Source: DATIKM01 sp035477595 (GTDB taxonomy: Bacteria > Armatimonadota > Chthonomonadetes > Chthonomonadales > CAJBBX01). Taken from it: a stretch of DNA of 21,006 nucleotides. The position numbers were made by a program, and so were the translations under genes. The notes below the pieces were generated by a model. That model did no database searches, was not told where the DNA came from, and was given only the letters and a program-made list of their open reading frames with translations. The stretch spans positions 1-21,006 of the forward strand of contig DATIKM010000098.1 in the NCBI GenBank assembly GCA_035477595.1, in the 5' to 3' direction. Shown here piece after piece: positions 14,858 to 21,006 of the stretch (its first letter is position 1; each line of letters begins with the position of its first letter).

Positions 14858-15130
14858 ATGGTGATGGAGCTAGATATCAACGAGGTCAAGTGCTTCGAGT
14901 GTGGCAGGGAGATCCCCTCGATCCCCCGCTGGCTCTCGAAGAGCAGCAATGGCCCGAAACCTAAGGTGAAGTTCGAGTGCGAGGACTGCCGCCAGAAGCA
15001 CCCGCGGATGCCCGGTGCTGCGGACCTGGACGCTCGCGAGATTCGAGAACCCGAAGCAGCCCCCGCCGCCGAGGTCGTCGAGGACGACGCTGAGGTCGAC
15101 GAGGACCAGGACGACCACTCGGAGGAGTAG
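14858..15130 (+). CDS. Small zinc-ribbon-like protein with acidic tail, function unknown
   Basis: The 90-residue protein carries two CxxC pairs, C12-F-E-C15 and C41-E-D-C44, spaced as in a treble-clef or zinc-ribbon fold. Between them is a basic segment (RWLSKSSNGPKPKVKFE). From residue about 53 the tail is disordered and strongly acidic, ending in a run of Asp and Glu. A metal-binding adaptor that contacts nucleic acid, ribosome or polymerase is plausible, but nothing here proves it. GGAGG lies 12 bases before the ATG at 14858; a second in-frame ATG at 14864 (MELDINEVK) is an alternative start. The gene ends 29 bases before the shared hairpin at 15160-15185. Confidence 0.7.
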   Translation: MVMELDINEVKCFECGREIPSIPRWLSKSSNGPKPKVKFECEDCRQKHPRMPGAADLDAREIREPEAAPAAEVVEDDAEVDEDQDDHSEE

Positions 15131-15159
15131 CGCGCGGCGTACCAGGAGAAGCGACTGGG

Positions 15160-15185
15160 TGGCCCCGCCGAGGTAGGCGGGGCCA
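15160..15185. terminator. Bidirectional hairpin terminator between convergent operons
   Basis: TGGCCCCGCC (15160-15169) pairs perfectly with GGCGGGGCCA (15176-15185) around GAGGTA. It sits 29-30 bases beyond the stop codons on both sides, which is the expected place for a shared terminator. T-tracts are weak in both directions (ATTGCC on plus, none on minus). Confidence 0.65.
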
Positions 15186-15215
15186 TTGCCATGCCCTTCA
15201 CCGTCTACCGATCCG

Positions 15216-15473
15216 CTACGGCGCCTTGCGGCGCTGCTTGCGCGCCTTGCGCCGCGCTCGCGCCTCTTCGTCGCGCCGGCTCTCCTCTTCGTATAGCTCA
15301 GCGAGCGCTGCGAGCGGATGCACCGGCGGCGCGTTCTCTTGTTCCTCGCGAAACTCCTCGATCCGCCGGTCGAGGGCGCGCAGGCGAGTCGCGACGCGGT
15401 GCAAGAGCCAGACTGTTAGAGCCAGGCCAAGGCCGACGTAGAGTGCGTATCCTGCGGCTGGCCACCACTCCAT
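15216..15473 (-). CDS. Small single-pass membrane protein with charged C-terminus
   Basis: The protein is 85 residues from the ATG at 15473. MEWWPAAGYALYVGLGLALT begins one membrane helix at about residues 7-27. A basic, then mixed-charge helical tail (RLRALDRRIEEFREEQE) follows and ends in a lysine/arginine-rich stretch (RRKARKQRRKAP). The layout recalls CcmD-like proteins, but no cytochrome-c maturation gene is near and the tail is longer, so I do not name it. The frame extends 23 codons upstream into the HD gene. I prefer 15473 because the membrane helix then lies at the N-terminus, although the ribosome binding site is weak. It is the last gene of the pyrG-side operon. Confidence 0.65.
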   Translation of the reverse strand: MEWWPAAGYALYVGLGLALTVWLLHRVATRLRALDRRIEEFREEQENAPPVHPLAALAELYEEESRRDEEARARRKARKQRRKAP

Positions 15474-15496
15474 CTTCGTACCGGTTTCCCGCCTGC

Positions 15497-16054
15497 CTAC
15501 ACCCCGAGCGTCGTCGCGGCGCCGCGCAACGCCCTCAGGCAATGGTCGATGCTCTCATCGACCGTGAGCCCCAGCTCATCCGCTCCCCGCACGATGTCGT
15601 CGCGCGACACTGCCCGAGCGAACGCCTTGTCCTTCATCTTCTTACGGACGGACGAGACCCCCACATCCGCAAGGCTGCGCGACGGCCGAACGTAGGCGAC
15701 CGCCAGCAGGAATCCGCAGAGCTCGTCGACAGCGAACAGCGCCTTGCGCATGGGCGTCGAGCGGGGGATGCCGAGGTAGTCGGCGTGTGACCCTACCGCC
15801 TCGACCAGGTCCTCCGGCCATCCGCGCAGGCGAAGGACCTCCATCCCGCGCGTCGGGTGGTCCGGCGCCGTCGGCCAGCGCTCGTAGTCGAAGTCGTGCA
15901 CGAGCCCGACGGCGCCCCACACCTCTGGGTCCTCGCCAAGGCGCGCGGCATGGTAGCGCATCGCCGCTTCGACGGCGAGGGCATGCTTTAGGAGGCTCTC
16001 GTTGGTGGTGTACTCCGCAAGGAGCGACCATGCCGTCTCGCGCGTGATAGCCAC
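15497..16054 (-). CDS. HD-domain metal-dependent hydrolase (COG2316-like)
   Basis: The 185-residue cytoplasmic protein has the HD phosphohydrolase pattern. H24 lies in LLKHALAVE, the paired H53-D54 in GLVHDFDYERWP, H66 in PDHPTRG, H90 in VGSHADY and D110 in LFAVDELCGF. These residues bind one or two metals. The HDFDYERWP form is typical of a small predicted-hydrolase subgroup of unknown substrate (nucleotides or other phosphate esters are usual for the superfamily). The start is GTG at 16054, with GAGGGAG six bases upstream, overlapping the last codons of fabI. It sits 12 bases after fabI and 23 before the small membrane gene. Confidence 0.9.
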   Translation of the reverse strand: MAITRETAWSLLAEYTTNESLLKHALAVEAAMRYHAARLGEDPEVWGAVGLVHDFDYERWPTAPDHPTRGMEVLRLRGWPEDLVEAVGSHADYLGIPRSTPMRKALFAVDELCGFLLAVAYVRPSRSLADVGVSSVRKKMKDKAFARAVSRDDIVRGADELGLTVDESIDHCLRALRGAATTLGV

Positions 16055-16066
16055 CGACAGCTCCCT

Positions 16067-16849
16067 CTACATCCCCATGATGTGGTAGCCAGCGTCCACG
16101 TGGATGACCTCCCCGGTGATGCCGCGCGCCAGCGGGCTCATGAGGAAAGCCACCGCATCGCCCACCTCGGACACGTCCACGCCACGCCGCATCGGCGCAC
16201 GCTCTGCCACGTACTGCAGCATGGTGGAGAGGCCCACGATGCCACTCGCGGCCAGCGTCTTGATGGGCCCGGCGGACACGGCGTTCACCCGGATGCTCGC
16301 CGGGCCGAGGTCATTCGCGAGATAGCGCACCGACGACTCGAGGGCCGCCTTCGCCACGCCCATCATGTTGTAGCCCGGCACCACGCGCTCTCCACCCAGG
16401 TAGCTGAGCGTCACCACAGCGCCCCCACCTGCCGCCTCAAGGAGAGGTCGCGCGCCTCGTGTCAGAGCCACCAGCGAGTACGCGCTGCTCTGCATCGCAA
16501 TCCGGTACCCCTCGGCGTCTACCGTCACGAACTCGCCGGTCAGATCATCGCGCCGCGCATAGGCGATGCCATGGAGTAGACCGTCCAACTGCCCGCCGAA
16601 GTGCGCCTGCACCTCCGCCATGAGCGCCGCCACCTGGTCGTCCTGCGTGGCATCACACAGGTAGACGGGGCTACCCTCCAGCCCGGATCCCGCAACGAGC
16701 TTCTGCACGTCCAGGCGCTCTCGCTCGCTGTACGCGGAGAAGGCCAATCGCGCGCCCTCGCGCGCCATCGAGAGTGCGCAGTGCCACGAGATGCTCCACT
16801 TGTTGCGGGCACCACAGATGAGGATGCGACGGGACTCGAGGAAGCCCAA
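16067..16849 (-). CDS. fabI: Enoyl-[acyl-carrier-protein] reductase (NADH)
   Basis: FabI reduces trans-2-enoyl-ACP in the last step of each fatty-acid elongation cycle and is the target of triclosan and isoniazid-like inhibitors. The 260-residue cytoplasmic short-chain dehydrogenase has the FabI cofactor motif ICGARNKWSI (11-20) and LLHGIAYA (91-98). The active site LSYLGGERVVPGYNMMGVAK (148-167) gives Y150, Y160 and K167, the FabI Y-x6-K arrangement. RVNAVSAGPIKTLAASGI is the substrate-loop region. The start is a rare TTG at 16849, but AAGGAG six bases upstream is the best ribosome binding site in the window and decides it. It follows the DHDPS-family gene by 32 bases and precedes the HD hydrolase by 12. 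Confidence 0.96.
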   Translation of the reverse strand: MGFLESRRILICGARNKWSISWHCALSMAREGARLAFSAYSERERLDVQKLVAGSGLEGSPVYLCDATQDDQVAALMAEVQAHFGGQLDGLLHGIAYARRDDLTGEFVTVDAEGYRIAMQSSAYSLVALTRGARPLLEAAGGGAVVTLSYLGGERVVPGYNMMGVAKAALESSVRYLANDLGPASIRVNAVSAGPIKTLAASGIVGLSTMLQYVAERAPMRRGVDVSEVGDAVAFLMSPLARGITGEVIHVDAGYHIMGM

Positions 16850-16855
16850 GCGTTT

Positions 16856-16861
16856 CTCCTT
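16856..16861 (-). promoter_or_regulatory. Ribosome binding site fixing the TTG start of fabI
   Basis: The minus strand reads AAGGAG followed by six bases and then TTG. The perfect Shine-Dalgarno hexamer at optimal spacing is the reason for accepting TTG as the initiation codon. Confidence 0.75.
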
Positions 16862-16881
16862 GCCAGCCGTCTTCAGCGCCG

Positions 16882-17871
16882 TCAGGCGCCCGAGCCCATC
16901 AGATAGGGCTCTCTCAGCGCGTCCAGCTCGCGCTCTATCCGATCGGACTCCGCCTCAGTCGGCGACACGCCACCCGAGCGATCGATCGCCTGCACACCGA
17001 AGCCCTTGCGCCGTATGTACTCCTTAATCGCCACCGTGTGATCGACGCCGCGCATGGTCTCCATCCCGCGCCAGGTGTCCGACTCCGCTCGCGCGGCGAG
17101 GACATCGTCGCGCTGCTCCCAGCCACGCTGCACGGCACCGAGCACCTCGGGGTAACCGTTGCACCCCTGGCCGATGACACCCACCGAGCCCTGCGCGAGC
17201 CCCCTGCGGAAGTACCCTTCGTGGCCGCAGATCAGGCCGAAGCGCCGTCCGCGGACCGCGTCCGCGACCGGCCCGAAGACCTCGTCATCCGTCGTCGACA
17301 GCTTCAGTCCCGCGATCCTGGGCATCTCGAGAAGGCGCACCACGAGGCGCTCCGTGAGACGGCACTCGACCGGAAGCCCCGCAGGCTGATATAGCACGAG
17401 GGGCAGCCGGGTAGCCTCGTGGACGCGGGCGTAGTAGGCGTATGACGCCTCCTCGGCGTTCCCAACCCCCGCGGCGATGGCCTCCGGCATCACGTGGACC
17501 GCCGCCGAGAGGCCCAGGGCCTCGTAGTCGTTGGTCAGAGCGATCGCCTGAGCTATGTACGCCTCTGCGTCGGGCCGCTCGCGCCTGTCTCGCCCCAGCC
17601 ACTCACCGCTGGCACCGCCCAGCACATGCATGCCCTGAGGCAGCGCGTCTCGGACGGTGGCGGCGAGCAAGCGCGCCTCGGCGAGCGTGAAGGTGTGCAT
17701 ACGGCCCATGCCGCTCCGCACGAAAACGGCCGACACCGCGCCGGTCGAGGCCAGCCACCGGCACATCTCGCGGGCGCCTACCACGTCGATCGAGTGGTCG
17801 GCGTGCACCGGCGTGAGCATCGGCGCGATGACGCCCCTCAGACACGGCTCGCAGCTCGCAACATCGGTCAT
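16882..17871 (-). CDS. Dihydrodipicolinate synthase (DapA) family lyase/aldolase, substrate uncertain
   Basis: The 329-residue protein is a class I aldolase-fold TIM barrel that forms a Schiff base with pyruvate or a related keto acid. Y161 (VLYQPAG, 159-165) and K190 (IAGLKLSTTDDE, 186-197) are the catalytic Tyr and Lys of the family. The phosphate/carboxylate-binding loop, normally GTTGE, reads RSGMGRMHTF (52-61), so it is unlikely to be the lysine-pathway DapA itself. Relatives with such loops act on sugar acids, hydroxyproline derivatives or sialic acid. I chose the ATG at 17871 because GGGA lies seven bases upstream; a further in-frame ATG is at 17883. It lies between pyrG (138 bases upstream) and fabI (32 bases downstream), neither of which suggests its substrate. 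Confidence 0.88.
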   Translation of the reverse strand: MTDVASCEPCLRGVIAPMLTPVHADHSIDVVGAREMCRWLASTGAVSAVFVRSGMGRMHTFTLAEARLLAATVRDALPQGMHVLGGASGEWLGRDRRERPDAEAYIAQAIALTNDYEALGLSAAVHVMPEAIAAGVGNAEEASYAYYARVHEATRLPLVLYQPAGLPVECRLTERLVVRLLEMPRIAGLKLSTTDDEVFGPVADAVRGRRFGLICGHEGYFRRGLAQGSVGVIGQGCNGYPEVLGAVQRGWEQRDDVLAARAESDTWRGMETMRGVDHTVAIKEYIRRKGFGVQAIDRSGGVSPTEAESDRIERELDALREPYLMGSGA

Positions 17872-18009
17872 CCGTTGTCCCATGCCGGCGCGCCACGTTG
17901 TTCGCCGCGCGGGGGCCGGAGTCCTGCCGCGCATCGCCGGCCCGGTCGCTGCCCCACGCGCCGTGCCCCAGAATCAAACGTGCGCATGCCGCGACGCACG
18001 CCCGTGTGC

Positions 18010-19701
18010 TTACCCGGGGTACTGAGCAGCAGTCTCCGAGCGCGCCGTGGCCGTCGCGCCGTCGTGCAGGAGGGCGCGCCTCGACTCGCGCGAGTACGGC
18101 CTGCCAGAGCGTTCGAGCGCTGTGGCGATCAGACCCCGGAAGAGCGGGTGTGCGTTGTTCGGCCGCGACTTGAACTCCGGGTGGAACTGGGTGGCGATAA
18201 AGAACGGGTGGGCGGGTATTTCGATCATCTCCACCAGACGGTAGTCGGGCGAAATGCCCGAGCACAGCATCCCGTGCTTGCCAAGTGTCTCGCGGTAGTC
18301 GTTGTTCAGCTCGAAGCGATGCCGGTGGCGCTCGTACACCGAGTTGCCGCCGTACAGGCGCTCCGCGAGCGACCCCGCCACGAGCTGGCACCGGTAGGCG
18401 CCCAGACGCATCGTCGCGCCCTTGTAGTGCACCTCCTTCTGCTCCGGAAGGATGTGTATGACGGGGTGAGGCGTGCCCGGGGCAACCTCCTCGGAGTGCG
18501 CCTGCGCGAGGCCGCACACGTGCCGCGCGAACTCCACGACCGCCATCTGCATGCCGTAGCAGAGGCCCAGATAGGGAACGCCGTTCTCGCGTGCGTGGCG
18601 CACTGCGGCGATCTTCCCCTCCACACCGCGCGACCCAAAACCGCCAGCGACGACGACGGCGTCCACTGCGCGAAGTCGCTCGGGCACATCCATGCCCTCC
18701 AGCGCCTCGCTGTCCACCCAGTCCAGGTTCACGCGCGCGTTGTTGGCAATGCCGCCGTGCTTGAGCGCCTCTGCGATCGAAATGTAGGCGTCGCCGTTGC
18801 CGGTGTACTTCCCGACGACGGCCACGTCGACCTCGCGCTCTGGCTCCTTGATGCGACGCACGATCTGCTCCCACTCCGAGATGTCCGGGGGGTGGTGAGC
18901 AAGGCCAAGTCGCTGAACCACCAGTTCCGCGAGACCCGATTCCTCGTACCGGAGAGGCACCTCGTAGATGGTCTCGATGTCGAGCGCCTCGACGACCGCC
19001 TCGCGGCTCACGTCGCAGAAGAGCGATATCTTGTCGCGGTGCTCGTCACTGATCGGCCGGCGCGTGCGACAGACCAGCACGTCCGGCTGGATACCCATCT
19101 CGCGTAGCTTGGCGACGGAGTGCTGAGTGGGCTTCGTCTTGATCTCTCCCCAGGGACCCACGTCCGGGATAAGGGTCACATGGATGAACAGGCAGTTCTG
19201 CGGGCCTGCCTCCTTGCGGAACTGGCGAAGAGCCTCGATGTAGATCTGCCCCTCGATGTCGCCCACGGTGCCGCCGATCTCTGCAATGACCACGTCGGCG
19301 CAGCACTCCTCACCGACCCGGACGACGCGCTCCTTGATCTCGTTGCTGATGTGTGGGATCATCTGGACCGTGCCGCCCAGGTAGTCGCCGCGTCGCTCCT
19401 TCGCAATCACCTCACTGTAGACGCTGCCCGTGGTTACCGAGCTGTGGCGCGTGAGGTTCACGTCGGTGAAGCGCTCGTAGTGGCCGAGGTCCAGGTCCGT
19501 CTCGGCGCCGTCCTCAGTCACAAACACCTCACCGTGCTGGTACGGGTTCATCGTGCCGGCGTCGACGTTGATGTAAGGGTCCAGCTTCTGCAGGGTAATG
19601 GTGAAGCCCCGGTTGCGAAGAAGCCGCCCCAGGCTTGCCGCCGTGATCCCCTTGCCGATGGAGCTCACCACACCGCCTGTGACGAAGATGTACCTGGCCA
19701 T
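18010..19701 (-). CDS. pyrG: CTP synthase
   Basis: PyrG makes CTP from UTP, ATP and glutamine, the last step of de novo pyrimidine nucleotide synthesis, in the cytoplasm. The 563 residues hold an N-terminal amidoligase domain (1 to about 270). It opens MARYIFVTGGVVSSIGKGIT and contains LQKLDPYINVDAGTMNP (38-54) and the allosteric EIGGTVGDIEG block (141-151). A class I glutamine amidotransferase domain (about 290-540) follows, with AGGFGSRG (352-359) as oxyanion hole, nucleophile C381 in YLGLCYGMQ, and H507/E509 in FHPEF. The C-terminal 30 residues are a variable tail. The ATG at 19701 has AAGGG about nine bases upstream; the open frame extends 116 codons further but covers the promoter. A promoter and candidate attenuator precede it. 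It is first in a five-gene run. Confidence 0.97.
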   Translation of the reverse strand: MARYIFVTGGVVSSIGKGITAASLGRLLRNRGFTITLQKLDPYINVDAGTMNPYQHGEVFVTEDGAETDLDLGHYERFTDVNLTRHSSVTTGSVYSEVIAKERRGDYLGGTVQMIPHISNEIKERVVRVGEECCADVVIAEIGGTVGDIEGQIYIEALRQFRKEAGPQNCLFIHVTLIPDVGPWGEIKTKPTQHSVAKLREMGIQPDVLVCRTRRPISDEHRDKISLFCDVSREAVVEALDIETIYEVPLRYEESGLAELVVQRLGLAHHPPDISEWEQIVRRIKEPEREVDVAVVGKYTGNGDAYISIAEALKHGGIANNARVNLDWVDSEALEGMDVPERLRAVDAVVVAGGFGSRGVEGKIAAVRHARENGVPYLGLCYGMQMAVVEFARHVCGLAQAHSEEVAPGTPHPVIHILPEQKEVHYKGATMRLGAYRCQLVAGSLAERLYGGNSVYERHRHRFELNNDYRETLGKHGMLCSGISPDYRLVEMIEIPAHPFFIATQFHPEFKSRPNNAHPLFRGLIATALERSGRPYSRESRRALLHDGATATARSETAAQYPG

Positions 19702-19786
19702 GATCGCACCCTTCCGCGCCCTGCCGTGCACCCAACCGCTCCGGCGCTCCCTGCGGGGAGAAGCGGCCTCCCCTGGACGCACGAAA

Positions 19787-19814
19787 CCCCGCTCCCCGGT
19801 CGGCGGGGGCGGGG
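19787..19814 (-). terminator. Candidate CTP-sensing attenuator hairpin in the pyrG leader
   Basis: On the minus strand the arm 19814-19806 (CCCCGCCCC) pairs with 19795-19787 (GGAGCGGGG), eight Watson-Crick pairs and one G-T. TTTCGT follows, a short U-tract. It starts about 17 bases after the predicted transcript start GGGCT at 19831. In Bacillus subtilis pyrG, low CTP causes repeated G addition at a GGGC start, and the poly(G) binds the C/U-rich 5' arm and prevents termination. The C-rich 5' arm here would serve that role. Confidence 0.45.
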
Positions 19815-19836
19815 TCCACTCTCTCCAGCCCTCCCC

Positions 19837-19866
19837 ATTATAGCGCCTGAGGCTGGAGACCGGCAA
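19837..19866 (-). promoter_or_regulatory. pyrG: Sigma-70-type promoter of the pyrG operon
   Basis: The minus strand has TTGCCG (19866-19861), an 18-base spacer and a perfect TATAAT (19842-19837). Five bases separate the -10 from GGGCT at 19831, giving a leader of about 130 bases to the pyrG ATG. The same -35 and spacing are seen upstream of larE. Confidence 0.65.
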
Positions 19867-19913
19867 GCGACCCTCGCCCCACTCGTGCGCCCTCCGCGCC
19901 CGCGCCGATGATG

Positions 19914-21006
19914 CTAGGCAGCACCTCCCGGCCAGGCTTCCGACGCCTGGTCCGACGCCAACGCCACGTCGATCCCGGCCTGGGCGTCGGCGGTGCCGTC
20001 CATCCGGCGCCCTGCGCGGTGTCCACCTCCGGTAGATCGCTGCATCCACGGCTCGCTTCAGTGCTCCCGTGTGGGATGGGCTGCACGGGCATGGCAGACC
20101 GCTGGTGGCGCGTCTCCAGCTAGATGCGGCACAACTGGGCGAAGCTTGGCGCGCTCTGCAGGACTCCGACAGCCGGCGACCGGCGGGAGCCTTGCATCAG
20201 GCCCTTCTCGCGTCCCACCACCTCGGTCGCCTCCGGGTCAGCGCATAGCCAGCGGACCGGCTCCCATCCCTGTTCGGAGCGGCTCGAGCCGGCGGGGAGC
20301 GCGACGCACCACCCTCCCACCCACGAGGAGCGCGTTTCGCCATCGGGTAACGCCCCGATGAGGGTCATGCCGTACTGCAGGTCCGGGGCGCAGCGGCGGA
20401 TGTCTTCCACGCTGCTGATGTGGAGGCTGCGAAGCGACACCCCCACGGGGAACGGGGCCGCGGTGCGACGCCGAAGCCCTGCTGAAAACCGGCGATGCGC
20501 GCAACTTCGTACTTCTGCGTGCAGCTCACCATCCACTCGAGCGCGGTGATAACCGCGAGGATGGTTCGCCGTGATGCGCCGCGACGCGTGGTCGTGGAAG
20601 TCGGCGCCGAACGCCCAGCCCCACGTGAGTATTGGGTTGGCGCCGCCGCACTCCGCCCATGGCATGATCCCCGCCCAGGTGGTCCTCCCGCGCTCGATGC
20701 GCGTCAGCGCCTCCGCGATGCGGTCCGGATCGCAGATGTCGCGCGGCAGGAGCTCGGGGCGAGGCCGGCTCCTGCGAAACCGCGCTTGTTCCAGACGAAC
20801 GCCAGGTTGGGGTCCGCACTAGAGGTCAGCCGCTTACGTGCGCGACCGGCAGTGGTTCTGCCGCCAGCACCGCGGGAAGCAGTCCGCCCTCTGCACGCCA
20901 CTGTGGGCCAGCATCTGGTCGAGGGGCTTGATGGCGCTCTGCTCCGCCCACTCCGCGACCTGAGGCCCGTCGACAAAGATGACGTCGGGTGGGCGGCCGG
21001 CGGCGA
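19914..21006 (-). pseudogene. Decayed carbohydrate ABC-transporter extracellular solute-binding protein (family 1), right edge partial
   Basis: The minus strand encodes an interrupted solute-binding protein. From the edge one frame reads PPDVIFVDGPQVAEWAEQ through KPLDQMLAHSGV to an in-frame TAA (20834-20836). A second frame continues ADPNLAFVWNKRGFAGAG. A third holds ICDPDRIAEALTRIERG and MPWAECGGANPILTWGWAFG up to NHPR. A fourth carries VITALEWMVSCTQKYEVARI up to about 20465. The frame then changes back for LHISSVEDIRR, SSWVGGWCVALPAGSS and VRWLCADPEATEVVGREKG, ending at a TAG (20120-20122). Beyond it are MPVQPI, then in other frames ALKRAVDAAIY and TADAQAGIDVALASD, finishing at 19914. The pieces are collinear and match the usual C-terminal two-thirds of sugar-binding lipoproteins. 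At least one early stop, one later stop and about five frameshifts make it non-functional. The rate of lesions is too high and local for sequencing error alone. Confidence 0.85.

Noticed and set aside
17494..19107. 537-residue plus-strand open frame
   Set aside because: Antisense to pyrG and the DHDPS-family gene; His/Arg-rich shadow caused by GC bias at third positions.
19702..20049. 116-codon N-terminal extension of CTP synthase
   Set aside because: CTP synthases start at MARYIFVTGG-type sequence; the extension crosses the promoter, the leader hairpin and the pseudogene tail.

Overview
The window is GC-rich bacterial chromosome with dense, mostly single-copy genes. It uses ATG, GTG and TTG starts with GGAG/GAGGG-type ribosome binding sites. 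Transcription units are often bounded by long, perfect GC hairpins with little or no T-tract. The mix of housekeeping genes (serC, pyrG, fabI), exopolysaccharide assembly, GH4/Gfo-Idh sugar genes and a decayed sugar-binding protein fits a free-living heterotroph. I suspect a poorly cultured lineage such as Armatimonadota, but nothing in the window proves a phylum. I see no phage, IS element or CRISPR array.

Layout. (1) 1-3835, minus strand: an exopolysaccharide operon running off the left edge, read in the order sugar-phosphate transferase, GT4 glycosyltransferase, Wzz/GumC-like chain-length protein (partial). A near-consensus sigma-54 promoter lies upstream at 3956-3972. (2) 4086-7242, minus strand: SAM methyltransferase, serC, a HEAT-repeat-like protein overlapping serC by ATGA, then tRNA-Val(CAC) followed by a 15-bp hairpin. 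(3) 7339-11518, plus strand: a sigma-70-type promoter, then larE-larB (nickel-pincer nucleotide synthesis), a Gfo/Idh/MocA oxidoreductase and a GH4 glycosidase. (4) 11519-12000: a hairpin-rich non-coding stretch. (5) 12001-15130, plus strand: a second Wzz/GumC-like protein, an atypical CpsD/CapB-type tyrosine-kinase homologue, a small membrane protein and a zinc-ribbon protein, ending at a hairpin shared with the convergent cluster. (6) 15216-19701, minus strand: pyrG, a DHDPS-family aldolase/lyase, fabI, an HD hydrolase and a small membrane protein, apparently one operon. (7) 19914-21006, minus strand: the decayed remnant of a carbohydrate ABC-transporter solute-binding protein, running off the right edge.

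How they work together. Regions 1 and 5 give the window two chain-length regulators. Only the second is paired with a P-loop kinase homologue, and that homologue lacks the usual C-terminal tyrosine cluster. Region 3 joins cofactor synthesis for a nickel-pincer enzyme to redox sugar chemistry, but neither larC nor a larA-type racemase is here.

The most interesting regulatory signal is the pyrG leader. A TTGCCG-18-TATAAT promoter is followed five bases later by GGGCT and then by a hairpin whose 5' strand is almost pure C. This is the layout of the CTP-sensing, reiterative-transcription attenuator described for Bacillus pyrG. No wholly new multi-gene system is evident. The best leads are the pyrG leader, the sigma-54 site ahead of the polysaccharide operon, and the larEB-GH4 association.
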